From: Hymenoscyphus infarciens
Taxonomy: Eukaryota; Ascomycota; Leotiomycetes; Helotiales; Helotiaceae
NCBI GenBank assembly: GCA_001414345.1
Contig: LLCB01000570.1
Coordinates: 1 to 21,855 of the forward strand
Direction: 5' to 3'
DNA length: 21,855 nt
Part shown: positions 1-9,695 of the stretch, piece after piece
How the letters are laid out: every line of letters starts with the position of its first letter
Numbering within the stretch: position 1 is the first letter of the stretch
The notes under the pieces: generated by a model
Database searches by the model: none
Seen by the model: the letters and a program-made list of their open reading frames with translations, nothing else
What the model was told of the DNA's origin: nothing
Translations under genes and position numbers: made by a program

Positions 1-360
1 GGGTGAGATGGGGGGTGGGTGGTGATTGGGGAATGCGGTACAGTAGGAGATGAATTGAATCAACTCTGGGTCAGGAGATGGGAGATGGATTGGTGGTAGA
101 AGAGCGAGGGGCGGCGTAGTGGAGGTTGGTGGAAAGCAGAGTAGAGCAGAGCAGACCAAGTTGATTTACCAGGGTGTCTGGTGCTGGGCTTGTTGGTTGT
201 AAGTAGGTAGTGCCTACACTCACCAGCCCTGCCCTGCCCGCCCAACCTGAGAGAGCAAAATGGAAGAAACAAACCCACCTCAATTATTACCACCTAACAG
301 CCTCTACGCGTACACGCACCAAATACACTTTCAGGGTTTAACACAACCCCTCGTGGAAGA

Positions 361-438
361 CAGCTACAGCTACATCTACAGCTACAGCTACATCTACAGC
401 TACAGCTACATCTACAGCTACAGCTACATCTACAGCTA
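361..438. repeat. 18-bp minisatellite, four perfect units plus a partial
   Basis: The unit CAGCTACAGCTACATCTA repeats four times without a change from 361 to 432 and a partial unit follows. Each unit is itself three 6-bp blocks (CAGCTA, CAGCTA, CATCTA), so the array probably grew from a hexanucleotide. It runs straight into a palindrome at 433-448. The Cys/Ser-rich peptide it gives on the minus strand is an artefact of the repeat. Confidence 0.95.
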
Positions 439-448
439 GCGCTAGCTG
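433..448. repeat. 16-bp perfect palindrome
   Basis: CAGCTAGCGCTAGCTG equals its own reverse complement. It directly abuts the last minisatellite unit and shares its CAGCTA start, so it may mark the place where the array expanded or rearranged. No function can be assigned. Confidence 0.85.
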
Positions 449-774
449 GTGAGACCAAGACCTGCCAGCCAGAAAAGTTCTCAGTCTCAATCCCTTTGCA
501 ATTGCCTCGGAAAAGGAGCCCCGAAGCTAGCTCACGATTTGAGTCCCAGGTGCCAGGTTGACGCTCACCCCTTTCCGAAGTCCAGTTCTCGGATCTTTCT
601 TCGATCGTCCTCCTCGTCCTCCTCCTCCTCCTCAGTCTAGGCCATTTATATACCATTCATCCATCACAGGCACAGGCACAGCAGCTGCAGCTTCTACGCA
701 GCGCAGCTTCTCCAACTCGCAAAGATACCTAGCCTAGCCCAGGTGGCCACCAGCAGGCAGGTCACGCAAGGTAC

Positions 775-802
775 GCCATGCTATGCCATGCCATGCCATG
801 CC
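775..802. repeat. Pentanucleotide microsatellite (ATGCC)n
   Basis: About five tandem copies of ATGCC with one altered copy (ATGCT) at the start. This is simple-sequence DNA and no function is implied. Confidence 0.85.
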
Positions 803-1974
803 CTCTGCTGCCCCGTCTCCAGCCTGGCAGGCCCCAGGCCAGGCCAGCAGGGCTCTCCACGTTGATCACCACCACCACCCCAGAAACCTTTCCCTTCCAA
901 TCACCACCCAAGCCTCCCCAAGAACACTCCAAATGCCTGGCCTGGCCTGCTGGCACACTGACTGACGATCCTGTTCCTCTCCAATCAATCACCCACCTTC
1001 GCTTTTCAGTCTCTGAGCGTCACCGCGACAATGGTACGCTAAGCTAACGCCGATTACGACTCGAGGCAAGCAGTGCAGTGTTCTACGAGCATCTTTGTAA
1101 ACCCAATCAACGGCCAAGTTCTACGAGTACAGCACCTGGGCAGTGGGATTCGAATCAAAGTCACGCTCTTCCATTCTGGGCTCTTCCAATGTCTGGGCAA
1201 GCTAGAGCGAGAAAGTATCTTATGTGGGGTTCGGGGTTGCCCTGAGGATCCTCCTCCAGCTTCCCCAACTCTAGTTGTTCTATCTGGTCCGAGAATATGC
1301 CTTCAATCGCCAGTCATAGGGGGTAAGCTGACCTCGATCAATACCATCTCTCGGCGAGAGCGACAACCTGCAAAGAGAAGGGTCTTTAGCACCTTACCGT
1401 TCGAATGGAACGTTTCTACAATACCAATACCCACTATGACGAGCTCTTGCTGCATCAACGGACCATCATGCGGGGAGTGTCCTATCAGACGCCCTTCTCT
1501 TGAGCGCGCGATTTAAAAGGCTGCATTATCGGCCCGCATTCTAGATATGAAGAACCAACAGAAGAAGCAGGCTCGAGGCAAAGAAGAACCAAACATGTTG
1601 AAATGTTGGAAACCAGAAACCAGAAACCAGATCGGATGAGAGGAGAAAAGGTGCAGGTGCTTCGATTTTTCCCGCCGAGTTGCGGTCTCACGTGAAGGGC
1701 GGGACAAGAGATCATTTCCCATCAATAGGTAAGAAATCGACTTTTCTACCGACCTGTTTACCGTATCGAGGTAGTGTATACTCGTAACAAGATTCTAGGT
1801 ACGCTGCTTTCGTGTACACTAGTCGTCAATCGCGGCTACGATCCATTTGACAGCCTTCAAAAGATCTGGTGCTACCACTGGATGTCTGAGAGCAATAACT
1901 ACTCCGTAATTGGACCAAACAAACACCAGACGACACTCCCAAAAACTCAATTCATCCCGTCAATCTACCCATTA

Positions 1975-2066
1975 CTATCCCCCCCCCCTAATTACATTGT
2001 ACGCGCACGGTCGTTTTAGTGTGGCAGATGTCTGTGCGCATACAATGTAATTAGGGGGGGGGATAG
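1975..2066. mobile_element. 92-bp foldback element (MITE-like) flanked by TA
   Basis: The left arm 1975-2008 and right arm 2034-2066 are reverse complements with a single mismatch and a one-base difference in the homopolymer (10 C against 9 G). The loop is 25 nt (2009-2033). The arm reads CTATC, a C run, TAATTACATTGTACGCGCAC. Both outer ends are flanked by TA (1973-1974 and 2067-2068), as expected for a Tc1/mariner-type insertion, but a two-base match is weak evidence by itself. No coding capacity. It could equally be a local palindromic duplication. Confidence 0.6.
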
Positions 2067-2829
2067 TATCGACCAGCGCATAATTGACAATATCGAAAGT
2101 TCGTCTGGCTAAATTCTCTTGCATGAAGCGATTCTTCTACCCCACTTCTGTCATCGGATGCAGGAGGTTAACTTCCGTCTCCGACAACCAAAACTGACAG
2201 CGGAGCAAATCCGACATTGGTAACTTGACGGGACCCTGCGTTCTTCTGCCCCGAAGAAGAAAAAGGATAGAATATACAGAATTCGCGACATCTGATTGTT
2301 GCGATGCAATGCGTTGGAAACACATCCCGACACCTTGTCTGACACTGATAATTCGCATGCCAGTTCGCGAAATCCCACGTGGAGAACATGACGACGATCT
2401 TCCATTTCTTTCGGATAACCCACATCCTGGCTGGCGGGTTTTCCCAATGGGCGAATTGGAAAATGTGGGGTAATTTTCTTTGACCTCGGATGTGATTTCT
2501 TGAGACTTTTTGGATGCTTCGAAAGCTTGAACTTGAAGGCTAATGAATTTTCCGGCTGCGAATATGTCTTGGTCTTGGTACTAGGGCTGCTAATTGATTT
2601 TGGCATATAGGGACTCGAAATACGGGTTTCGCCGCTCTCTGGGGTTCGGTCTAGGTCGCTCTCGAGTTTGGTTTATTTACCGGGACACGAGTACGAATTT
2701 TGACAGTTTGATATAAAGCGTTGTTGTTTTACAGCTCGAGGAAACCAGACCAGAAAACATACACGCTCTTAGTTCACCGAGTGGTGTCCTGAGAAGCGCC
2801 GGTAAAAGATTCTTCTCAAACAAAAACAC

Positions 2830-2867
2830 ATCTACTTCGTCTGCTTCGCCTGCTTCGTCTGCTTCGT
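2830..2867. repeat. Short imperfect 9-bp tandem repeat
   Basis: Four imperfect copies of a CTGCTTCGT-like unit lie side by side within otherwise unremarkable non-coding DNA. Confidence 0.7.
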
Positions 2868-3685
2868 ACCTAGTGTTTATGTCCATGGAGCTCGAACCTG
2901 TATCCCTCGCATGGAGAGTAATCACAGGCTTGTCAATGAAGCGGTCGGGGTGGAGTCACCTAGAACCAACCTACCACATGGTTTTTGTTTAAAGCAGCTA
3001 TTGTGCCATCTGACTCCAGGCATCCACCTACTTCCCAGCATTACCAAAGTTGCAAAACTCAGTGATTGTAACAATGAGTTTGTCGAGTTATTTGAATACA
3101 CCATTTGCCTGTATTCGACATCCAGAGGTCTCACTCAAACTATTGCATTCTCTCTACATCCTAGGTTCTCAACTTCTCAACTGACAGAAGTCAATAACAG
3201 CACTGTTCAACGGTTTTTGTTTGGGAAAGAATTCGACTTGAACGAATGAGAAGTCCTAGCTTCCTAGCTCGTACAACTATACAGAAATCTCCGGATGGGA
3301 CTAGAGTTGCGGGTTGGATTTTGGGAGGTTGGATTTGAAATGGGAATGAGAACTCGCTGCATGATCCACCATTCGCAAAATAAATCGAGAAGAGAGGGTA
3401 GAAGGAGAGAATGTACATCTACACATTTACAGGAACACGATAAAACAGGTAATCATCCCGATGGAAAGAAAACTGCAATTTCGAGAGGACAACCTAGCAA
3501 ATAATTGATCGTCATTGCCAAATTATGCCATGCCCAAACACTATGCACCGCGTGGTGACTGACTACTGTAACAAGCCCTTCTAAAACACAACCCCAAAAA
3601 CGCCCCAGCCACAGAAAATGCAAATCCGCAATGCCCTACCATATCCTACAAAGCAATGCATAAGCTATGCCAAACTCCCACAAAA

Positions 3686-5442
3686 TCAATCAGAGAAATC
3701 ATCACTATCGTCAACCTCATCCTCAACACGTCTCTTCACAACCTCCCTAATTTCTTCATGCACAAGTTCCCCAATCCTCGCACTATCCGCAAGCAAAGTC
3801 CGGGCTTCGTCAAGTGGAATTTGCATATCCTCCTTGATGAGCAAAACCGCAACTTCAGGTACCAAAACAGATTGGACGAACGCAGTGACACCTCGAGCAG
3901 ATATCAACGTATCCAGAGGAGCCCGTTTCTTGAATAAATCCGTGTGAACATCCATGATGTTCTCCGACAGAGCTCGTAGACCACGACCACCATAATACCC
4001 CGGCGTCAGATTCGCAGTTGCTTTGCGTAGATTCCGGTCTTGTCCTGCATCAACCTTTGCTTGGAATTCTGATCGGTAATGACTATCCTTGCCATTGATC
4101 AGTTTCTTGACATGTTTGTGATGCTTGTCGATTCGAGAGTCGAGTTTTGTCCAATTTATCTTCGGGTAGCCTAATTTGTCCCACTCTCTTTTCGCGTCCT
4201 CCTTTTGATGAGTTTGACAGAACTTTTCTTGCTCTCGGGTGCTCATCCCTTCGAACTTTTTCAAAACTGCGGGGTCGACTTCTTGTTTGCAGAAGGGACA
4301 TCGAGGTTGTTGACTTCCAGTTGGTGTATCTTCAATATCACTGGCAGGTCTTTTGAAAACAGGTAAAATGAAATCGCCCTCGCTGAACAATGCCTCGTCA
4401 TTTCCCGCCAATTCATCCACGTCCCCGTTGAGATCGTCTAGATCGCCCATCGAGTTGAATTTAGGCATTTGTGTCAAAAATGGCTCCTCGTTGCCCCCCT
4501 TACGTTTTTTCGGCTTTGGCTTGGTGCGTGAGGATTTAGATACAGAGGAAGGACCTAGTTCGTCTTCGTCCGAGTCGCCTGGAGGCTTGAATTTAGGAAT
4601 TGGAGTTTCATCGTTCTTAACGGGGCTGCTAGGGAGCTCTATTGGCTTTCTGAACCCCTTCTTCTTCGTTTTGGAACCTGAGGTTGGTATATCTGAATCT
4701 GAGCCCGCTTGTTTGCCTTTATTTTCCTTATCCGACTTTTGCGAGCCCTCGGAATCTGACACTTCATCTGGTGGAGCGAATTGTCTTCGAGGGGAATTGC
4801 CAAGGTCTGCTGTCTCGAATTAGCCGTGATTCTGGGAATGACCAAAACTAAAGACCAACCTTTTGACTTGGCGGAGGAGTTTATCTTGGTAGAAGCTGAG
4901 CTACGAGCAGGCTTCGCGTTTTTGCCATAAGTGCTTTGGCACAATTGCTTCTTCTTGGGCTTTGCATAATTTCCAAATGCGTCAAGCTTGTTTGTCCCCG
5001 TTTCCTCATTCTTTCTTTTGACCGGGCTGCTTGTCCCGCTACTGTGCTGCGATGATCGCGGACCCTGTTGTTTGCCCGGCACAATCCCAAGGCTGTTGGG
5101 TGGGATGCCATTAGGTCCACTGGGCTTTTCTTGCCCTCGAGTTCTCGTTCCATTTACCGTTACTGGCTTCGGTTCTCTCTTTTCGAATTTTGTTGGTTGG
5201 ATTGCTGTCTTCTTCTTAGCTGCCTCGTCATCCGTTGTATCTTGCTCTTCGGGTGGTCGTTCAATATCTTCTTCAGGTGTCTTCCTCGATGCTGCAGCGG
5301 GGGGTGACGCTTTCTTCCTCGGGGGCATTTCGCTGCAAATTGTCGGTATTGGTGGGGAGATGTTGGGAGTTGTTCGAGGACGAGAAATTCCTATGCGCCG
5401 AGGCGTCTTATTTGAAAGGTCCAGTCTGGCGGTAGAATCCAT
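3686..5442 (-). CDS. RTC4-like domain protein, two exons
   Basis: Predicted 568 aa from exon 1 (5442-4860) and exon 2 (4809-3686). The 50-bp intron has donor GTTGGT, branch-like GCTAATT and acceptor ACAG; a second AG three bases on gives a tandem CAGCAG acceptor that would remove one residue. The start is the ATG at 5442, because the frame upstream has only a TTG. The N-terminus carries a TPRRIGISRP-type motif, followed by a long disordered Lys/Ser/Pro/Glu-rich part with basic, nuclear-signal-like clusters. CPFC (residues 365-368) and CQTH (392-395) could bind zinc. The C-terminal ~200 residues, ending in an acidic DDSDDFSD tail, match what I know of the RTC4 domain, named after yeast Rtc4, a nuclear protein linked genetically to telomere capping. 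Biochemical role unknown. Divergent from dynamitin. Confidence 0.85.
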
Positions 5443-5799
5443 CAAGGAAGGAGCGAGCGCGTCGTCGCGTCGTCGAAGTTCCAATATGTCCCCATGCGCG
5501 GGGATTCTCCAGCCCTCAGTCACCAATCAATAATGGTGGAGTCCCTCGAGAGAAAACGAGGAAGGAGAGAGAAAGTGTCTGAACTCTTTGAAAGAATATT
5601 CTTGAAAAAAGAGAAACGATAATTGCAAAATAGCGTAGTTGTAGTCAGTAGTAAGACGAGTCTAGAAGTTCGATGGCATGTCCGAGAGATGATCTGAGTG
5701 GCTGAAGCTGAGACCCCTGCTCCGGTACTTTGGGTCGCCGCTGGGAACTTTTGTTCACCGCAGCACTTTGTTTACTTCCACAACCCCTCAACCCTCACA
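5443..5799. promoter_or_regulatory. Shared divergent promoter region of the RTC4-like gene and dynamitin
   Basis: Only 357 bp separate the two start codons, so both 5' untranslated regions and promoters must lie here. A purine-rich stretch at about 5549-5580 on the plus strand is a CT-rich tract on the RTC4-like coding strand, 110-140 bp before its ATG, as is common near fungal transcription starts. No clear TATA box is seen for either gene. Confidence 0.6.
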
Positions 5800-7208
5800 A
5801 TGGCCACCACCAGGAAATACGCCTCGCTGATAGACGTGGTGTGTATTTTGACCTCGCAGAAGGAGCGACAATGGCTAACATTCACGGCCTAGGATAGCTC
5901 TGCGCCCGACATCTACGAGACGCCTGAACTTACTGACGACAACTCCACAGCTCCTGTTGGTTCAAGTAAGCTCTTATGGATAGAACATGGTGACTAAATA
6001 ATTGCTAGACGGGAAGAGCACATTCTCAATCAACTACCTCCTCCTACAAAGACTTCGACGACGAGGACGACACTCCTGGCATCTCCCGTTCACGACTACA
6101 TCCAGACGAAGCGCGTAACCACTTTGAGTCAGCGCAAATCGATGCTCGAGATGTAGATTTTTCGGACCGGGTGACAGCAAAGCGAAAATCATACAAAGCA
6201 ACATCGAGAAGACAGAAGATCCGCGAAGATGGTACTGAGGAATATGGGGATTTCAGCGATGACGATGATGGACAAAGCCTGGAGCGAAAGGTTGCAAGAT
6301 TGAAGCGGGAAATCGAAGAAGTCAAAGCCGAAGTTGGTAGAAGGCAGGCCGAGAAAAAAACTCCCGCGCAAGTCGAAGAGAATCTTGAACCTGATGTGGC
6401 AGAACTGAGCAAAATGTTAGATGGGATAGCATTGGGCCAAGGGGAGGCACAACCCAGCGCCAGTGCGAGGTTTGCTAAAGATCTGGGAACTGGAGTGAAA
6501 GCAAATGGGCCACCGCAAACATCTCAAGGGGCTGGTGAACCAACTACATATACCGTTACATACGCTCCTACATATCAACAAAGTCACGCTCTCGCCAAAG
6601 CTGCGGATTTTGACGGGCGATTGGCAGTTTTAGAAAGGGCTCTTGGACTGGATCCGGTGGCAGCGAGTTCCAATGGCACACCAAAAGCAATTCTACCCAC
6701 CCTCGACACTCTACAAAGACAAGTTTCACTCATATCAGAATCAACCCCATCTTCTCTGGACAGTATCAGTCGAAGAGTGCGTACTCTGACCCAAGAAGCC
6801 GAACGATTGAAGGAATCACGGAAGGCGGCCAAAGCAGCCCAGGATGCGTTGCGAGCGGCAGGCGGAGGAGACTCATCTGAAGACGATGAAGACTCGGAGC
6901 AACTTGCAAAGATTCATGCTTTATATGGCACGCTTCCAACAATCGAAACCCTGGCACCTCTTTTACCACCTTTACTCGACCGATTGCGCTCGTTGAGAGC
7001 TATACACGCAGACGCTGCAACAGCCAGTGAGAGTTTGGATGAAGTTGAGAAGAAGCAGAATGCAATGGCAGAGGAAATCAAGAAATGGAGAGAGGGACTG
7101 GAAAAGGTAGAGGAGGCTCTCAATCAAAGCGGAACCGTCATGGGCGTTAACATGAAAGTTGTAGAAGGATGGGTTAGAGATCTGGAACAGAAGATGGAGA
7201 AACTCTGA
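5800..7208 (+). CDS. Dynamitin (dynactin subunit 2, p50), three exons
   Basis: Predicted 433 aa. Dynamitin is the p50 subunit of dynactin and sits in the shoulder that links the p150 arm to the Arp1 filament, so it is needed for dynein-driven transport of nuclei and vesicles. The N-terminus MATTRKYASL, then SAPDIYETPELTDDNS, is the family hallmark (Arp1-binding end); coiled coils follow at about residues 124-150 and across the C-terminal half. Exon 1 is 5800-5838 and intron 1 5839-5892 (GTGTGT...CCTAG). Intron 2 has two in-frame solutions, both 53 bp and giving the same protein length: 5956-6008 (donor GTTGGT, acceptor CTAG) or 5966-6018 (donor GTAAGC, acceptor AGAG). I slightly prefer the second for its donor. 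Exon 3 runs to TGA at 7206-7208. Confidence 0.92.
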
Positions 7209-7628
7209 GGGAGGGTTGCATGATTGCTTTGTATTTGAGATACCCAATATGAAGATTAATGAATGACTTGATTGTCACAATTCAACAACCGCCTGGGAAA
7301 ACGTGATAAGTTTCTATTTCAAGACTACTAGTACCCCAAGACACACACCCGGCTGGAGATCCCTTCTTTGCGGGGCCAAGACCCCGTAAAGCCCCTTTTC
7401 CCCTGTCAATTGGAAGTATCCACCAAGCCTGCGTCAGCCCTGTGCTGTGCTTTACTTGTACGAAAGCTCCCTCTGTGAACACCGTCAAGATCAGAGCTGC
7501 TCTTTCCCTCCCTAAAAATGTATGGGCGAAGTGTAACAACCTAAGAAAAGTAAATGCTGGTCATGTAAGAAATTTCGCTCATGTCCTCCCTCACCTCCCA
7601 ATTTCCTTCGCAGAACACAAAGTTAACC
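7209..7628 (+). promoter_or_regulatory. Upstream region of the sugar transporter with CreA-like and STRE-like sites
   Basis: This 420-bp stretch holds the dynamitin 3' end and the transporter promoter. Two matches to the fungal carbon-repressor CreA/CRE1 consensus SYGGRG occur at 7353-7358 (CTGGAG) and 7370-7375 (GCGGGG), and two CCCCT stress-response-like motifs occur at 7392-7396 and 7400-7404. All are short and could be chance, but their clustering before a sugar transporter fits glucose repression and stress control. That regulatory reading is an inference. Confidence 0.35.
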
Positions 7629-7748
7629 ATGACGAATGCGCCAGATTCCGCTTATCGCCCTGTTGCTTCCCGTGGCCGTAAGGCTATCGACTCGGCTGAG
7701 AGATTCGACGACGACGAGTACGGTCTGCCATTCGGGAAACTCTTTTGA
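7629..7748 (+). other. Out-of-frame 5' segment of the transporter gene: detached N-terminus or uORF
   Basis: An ATG in good fungal context (ACCATGA) opens a 39-codon frame with strongly coding-like codon choice and a hydrophilic, acidic peptide (RPVASRGRK, then a run of Asp/Glu). It ends at TGA 7746-7748, 19 bp before the ATG at 7768 that starts the transporter frame. In the transporter frame the same stretch is open from ATG 7636 but gives an unconvincing hydrophobic peptide until about GNSFEYLD. The natural reading joins the first frame to the second near 7730-7745, which requires a one-base frame change. Alternatives are a true upstream ORF, or a non-standard intron at 7718-7790 (GTACGG...GGGAG). 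Confidence 0.5.
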
Positions 7749-7767
7749 ATATTTGGATACGGCCACG

Positions 7768-9695
7768 ATGGCGGCTTCGTGGGCCGGGAGTCCGCATGTT
7801 AAGGGAAGTACCGAGGCGGTTAGGATGATGTTGTTGACGTTCTCCCTTGTGGGGTTGCAGTAAGCACCACTCTGTTCTTGGGAGATGCGGCGCATTGGCG
7901 ATGTTGGACTGATCTTTTTGGTGTTTTGCAGATTTACTTGGGGAATTGAAATGACTTGTGAGTAATTCGGGGTTTCCTGAGGTTGGGATGGAGTGCAATT
8001 GCTAACATTTGTGCAAATAGACTGTACTCCATATCTCCTACAACTCGGGTTAACGAAATCGAAAACATCTCTCGTATGGATCGCGGGGCCCCTCTCTGGA
8101 TTGATCATGCAGCCTATCATTGGCGTTATTGCAGATAGATCTACCTCGAAATACGGGAGACGGAGACCATTCATGGTTCTTGGTTCTGTGGTTGTTGCGG
8201 GATTTTTACTACTGCTTGGTTGGACAAAAGAGATAGTAGGACATTTCGTTTCCGAGGGGGAATTTAGGAGGGAATGCACAATTGCTGTCGCCGTCGTTTC
8301 GATATATGCGGTGGATTTTGCTATCAATGCTGGTTAGTCTTTCTGTGTGAAGGGGGAATTGCTACCACTGGTGCTGACCCGAGAAGTACAGTCCTGCTGT
8401 CGAAGTTTGATAGTCGATACGTTGCCAATTCCTAAACAGCAAACTGGAAGTGCTTGGGGTAAGTCGAGTCTTCCTTCAATTATTTGGTGCCAGTACTGAC
8501 ATTATTTTAAGGAAGCAGAATGGTTTCCATCGGGCATCTTGTTGGTTACGCTGTCGGAACCATTGACTTAGTTGCTATCTTTGGGCCTTCTTTTGGAGAC
8601 ACCCAATTCAAGAAACTGATTTTAGTAGCGGCTCTCGGACTTTTGTTCTCAGTTGGACTTACCTCGTGGGCTGTTACAGAGCGGGTTCTGATTTCCAGTA
8701 GAGCCACGGAATCTCAAGATGGCGGGCTTAAGATCATTAAACAAATATTTAGCACAGCTACAAATCTTCCCCCAAGAATACAGGCTATTTGCAATGTTCA
8801 ATTGTGGAGTGTGAGTTGATCCAACAGTTCTGGAGATTCGATGCTGACAAAATTTTAGTGGATTGGCTGGTTTCCATTCCTCGTCTATTCCACGACTTGG
8901 GTTGGAGAGTTATATTTCCGATATGACGCTCCCCATGATGTCAAACAATCAAAGGATGCACTAGGAGACATCGGAAGAATAGGAAGTATGGCACTAGTCG
9001 TACAATCAATTGTGACTTTTGTCGGGGCATTCTTATTACCACTATTTGTCCGCTCTCCCGAAGAAAGCGGGTTCACAGCACGACCACCAGCAGCAATCGC
9101 AGGCCTCGTAACCAAAATAAATGAACACAAACCCGATTTACTCACCGCATGGATATGGGGCCACTGTCTCTTCAGTTTCGCAATGTTTATGGCACCCTTC
9201 GCTCACTCCTTCCGCTTCGCAACTTTCCTCGTCGCTCTCTGTGGCCTTCCCTGGGCACTAGCAACCTGGGCACCAAGTACCTTCATGGGAATAGAAGTCA
9301 ATCGTCTCTCCTCGCCCTCCTACCGTCGCCTCTCCCAGTCTAATGGTTCCGCAATCGAGCTTTCCTCCCCTCAAACACCCTCCACACCCACGCTCCTCCG
9401 TCTCGAACACGGCCCCTCGGAAGAAACCGTTTCCTCCACTGGCGAGCTGTCAGGTCTCTACTTTGGGATTCTCAATATATATACCACTATTCCGCAGTTC
9501 ATTGGGACGTTTATCAGTATGATTGTTTTTAGTATTTTGGAGCCCGGGAAGAGTCCTGAGCTTGCGGGGGGAAATGCTGAGGAACATCATGGTACGGAGG
9601 GGCCGAATGGGATTGCGGTTTGTCTTTTTATTGGGGCGATGTGTACGGTTGGGGCGGCTTTTGCTACGAAGAGGTTGAGGGATTTGCAGGTTTGA
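7768..9695 (+). CDS. Sucrose/maltose-type proton symporter, SUT/SLC45 (GPH) family, six exons
   Basis: Membrane transporter expected to have 12 transmembrane helices and import disaccharides with protons, like S. pombe Sut1 (plant SUC relatives). Exons: 7768-7859, 7932-7957 (26-nt micro-exon), 8021-8332, 8387-8458, 8512-8810, 8859-9695; 545 aa from ATG 7768. Junction codons restore the conserved FTWGIEMTYCTPYLL, VDFAINAVQ...CRSLIVDTLP and LWSWIGWFPFL segments, which supports every intron. The loop RSTSKYGRRRP (about 79-89) is the family signature after helix 2. The central cytoplasmic loop around exon 5's end is short, and the loop around HRLSS..S..T near 9300-9430 is Ser/Thr/Pro-rich. ATG 7636 is in frame and would add 44 residues. 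The true N-terminus is doubtful because coding evidence upstream lies in another frame. Introns use GTAAGC/GTGAGT/GTTAGT donors. Confidence 0.88.

Larger units (their letters stand above)
1..3600. other. Left intergenic region without a supportable gene
   Basis: I find no recognisable protein family on either strand in this 3.6 kb. The longest open frames (for example + 1073-1516, + 2911-3249, - 2151-2606) give proteins without repeats, domains or fungal-looking composition and are probably chance. The first 1 kb has low-complexity DNA: a G-rich start, a minisatellite, a CCT run at about 607-633 followed by a TATA-like stretch at 643-652, and a 5-bp ATGCC repeat at about 776-802. This resembles fungal upstream DNA, but no gene follows that I can defend. 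A short frame at 1404-1502 (32 codons) has a coding-like look but is too small to call. The stretch 3250-3600 probably includes the 3' untranslated end of the minus-strand gene that stops at 3686. Confidence 0.55.

Noticed and set aside
1..35. G-rich start of the window as a G-quadruplex
   Set aside because: Four G-runs exist, but the last loop is 8 nt and the window edge cuts the context, so the call is too weak.
294..656. Minus-strand 120-codon frame with repeated Cys/Ser residues
   Set aside because: The Cys/Ser pattern is the translation of the 18-bp minisatellite; the rest is low complexity.
1140..1175. TTCGAATC box resembling a tRNA T-loop (also GATTCGAAT in the retroelement island)
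   Set aside because: The flanking bases do not form a T-stem, and no D-arm, anticodon arm or acceptor stem can be built on either strand.
1073..1516. Plus-strand 147-codon frame
   Set aside because: No recognisable domain, begins in non-coding-looking DNA; a possible intron at 1323-1389 (GTAAGC...TTTAG) lacks a branch site and joins no convincing exons.
2151..2606. Minus-strand 151-codon frame
   Set aside because: Lys/Ser-rich without motif, and overlaps other chance frames on both strands; no promoter or splice evidence.
7623..8327. Long minus-strand open frame (234 codons) over the transporter
   Set aside because: It is antisense to exons and introns of a well-supported transporter, spans its splice sites and shows no family features.
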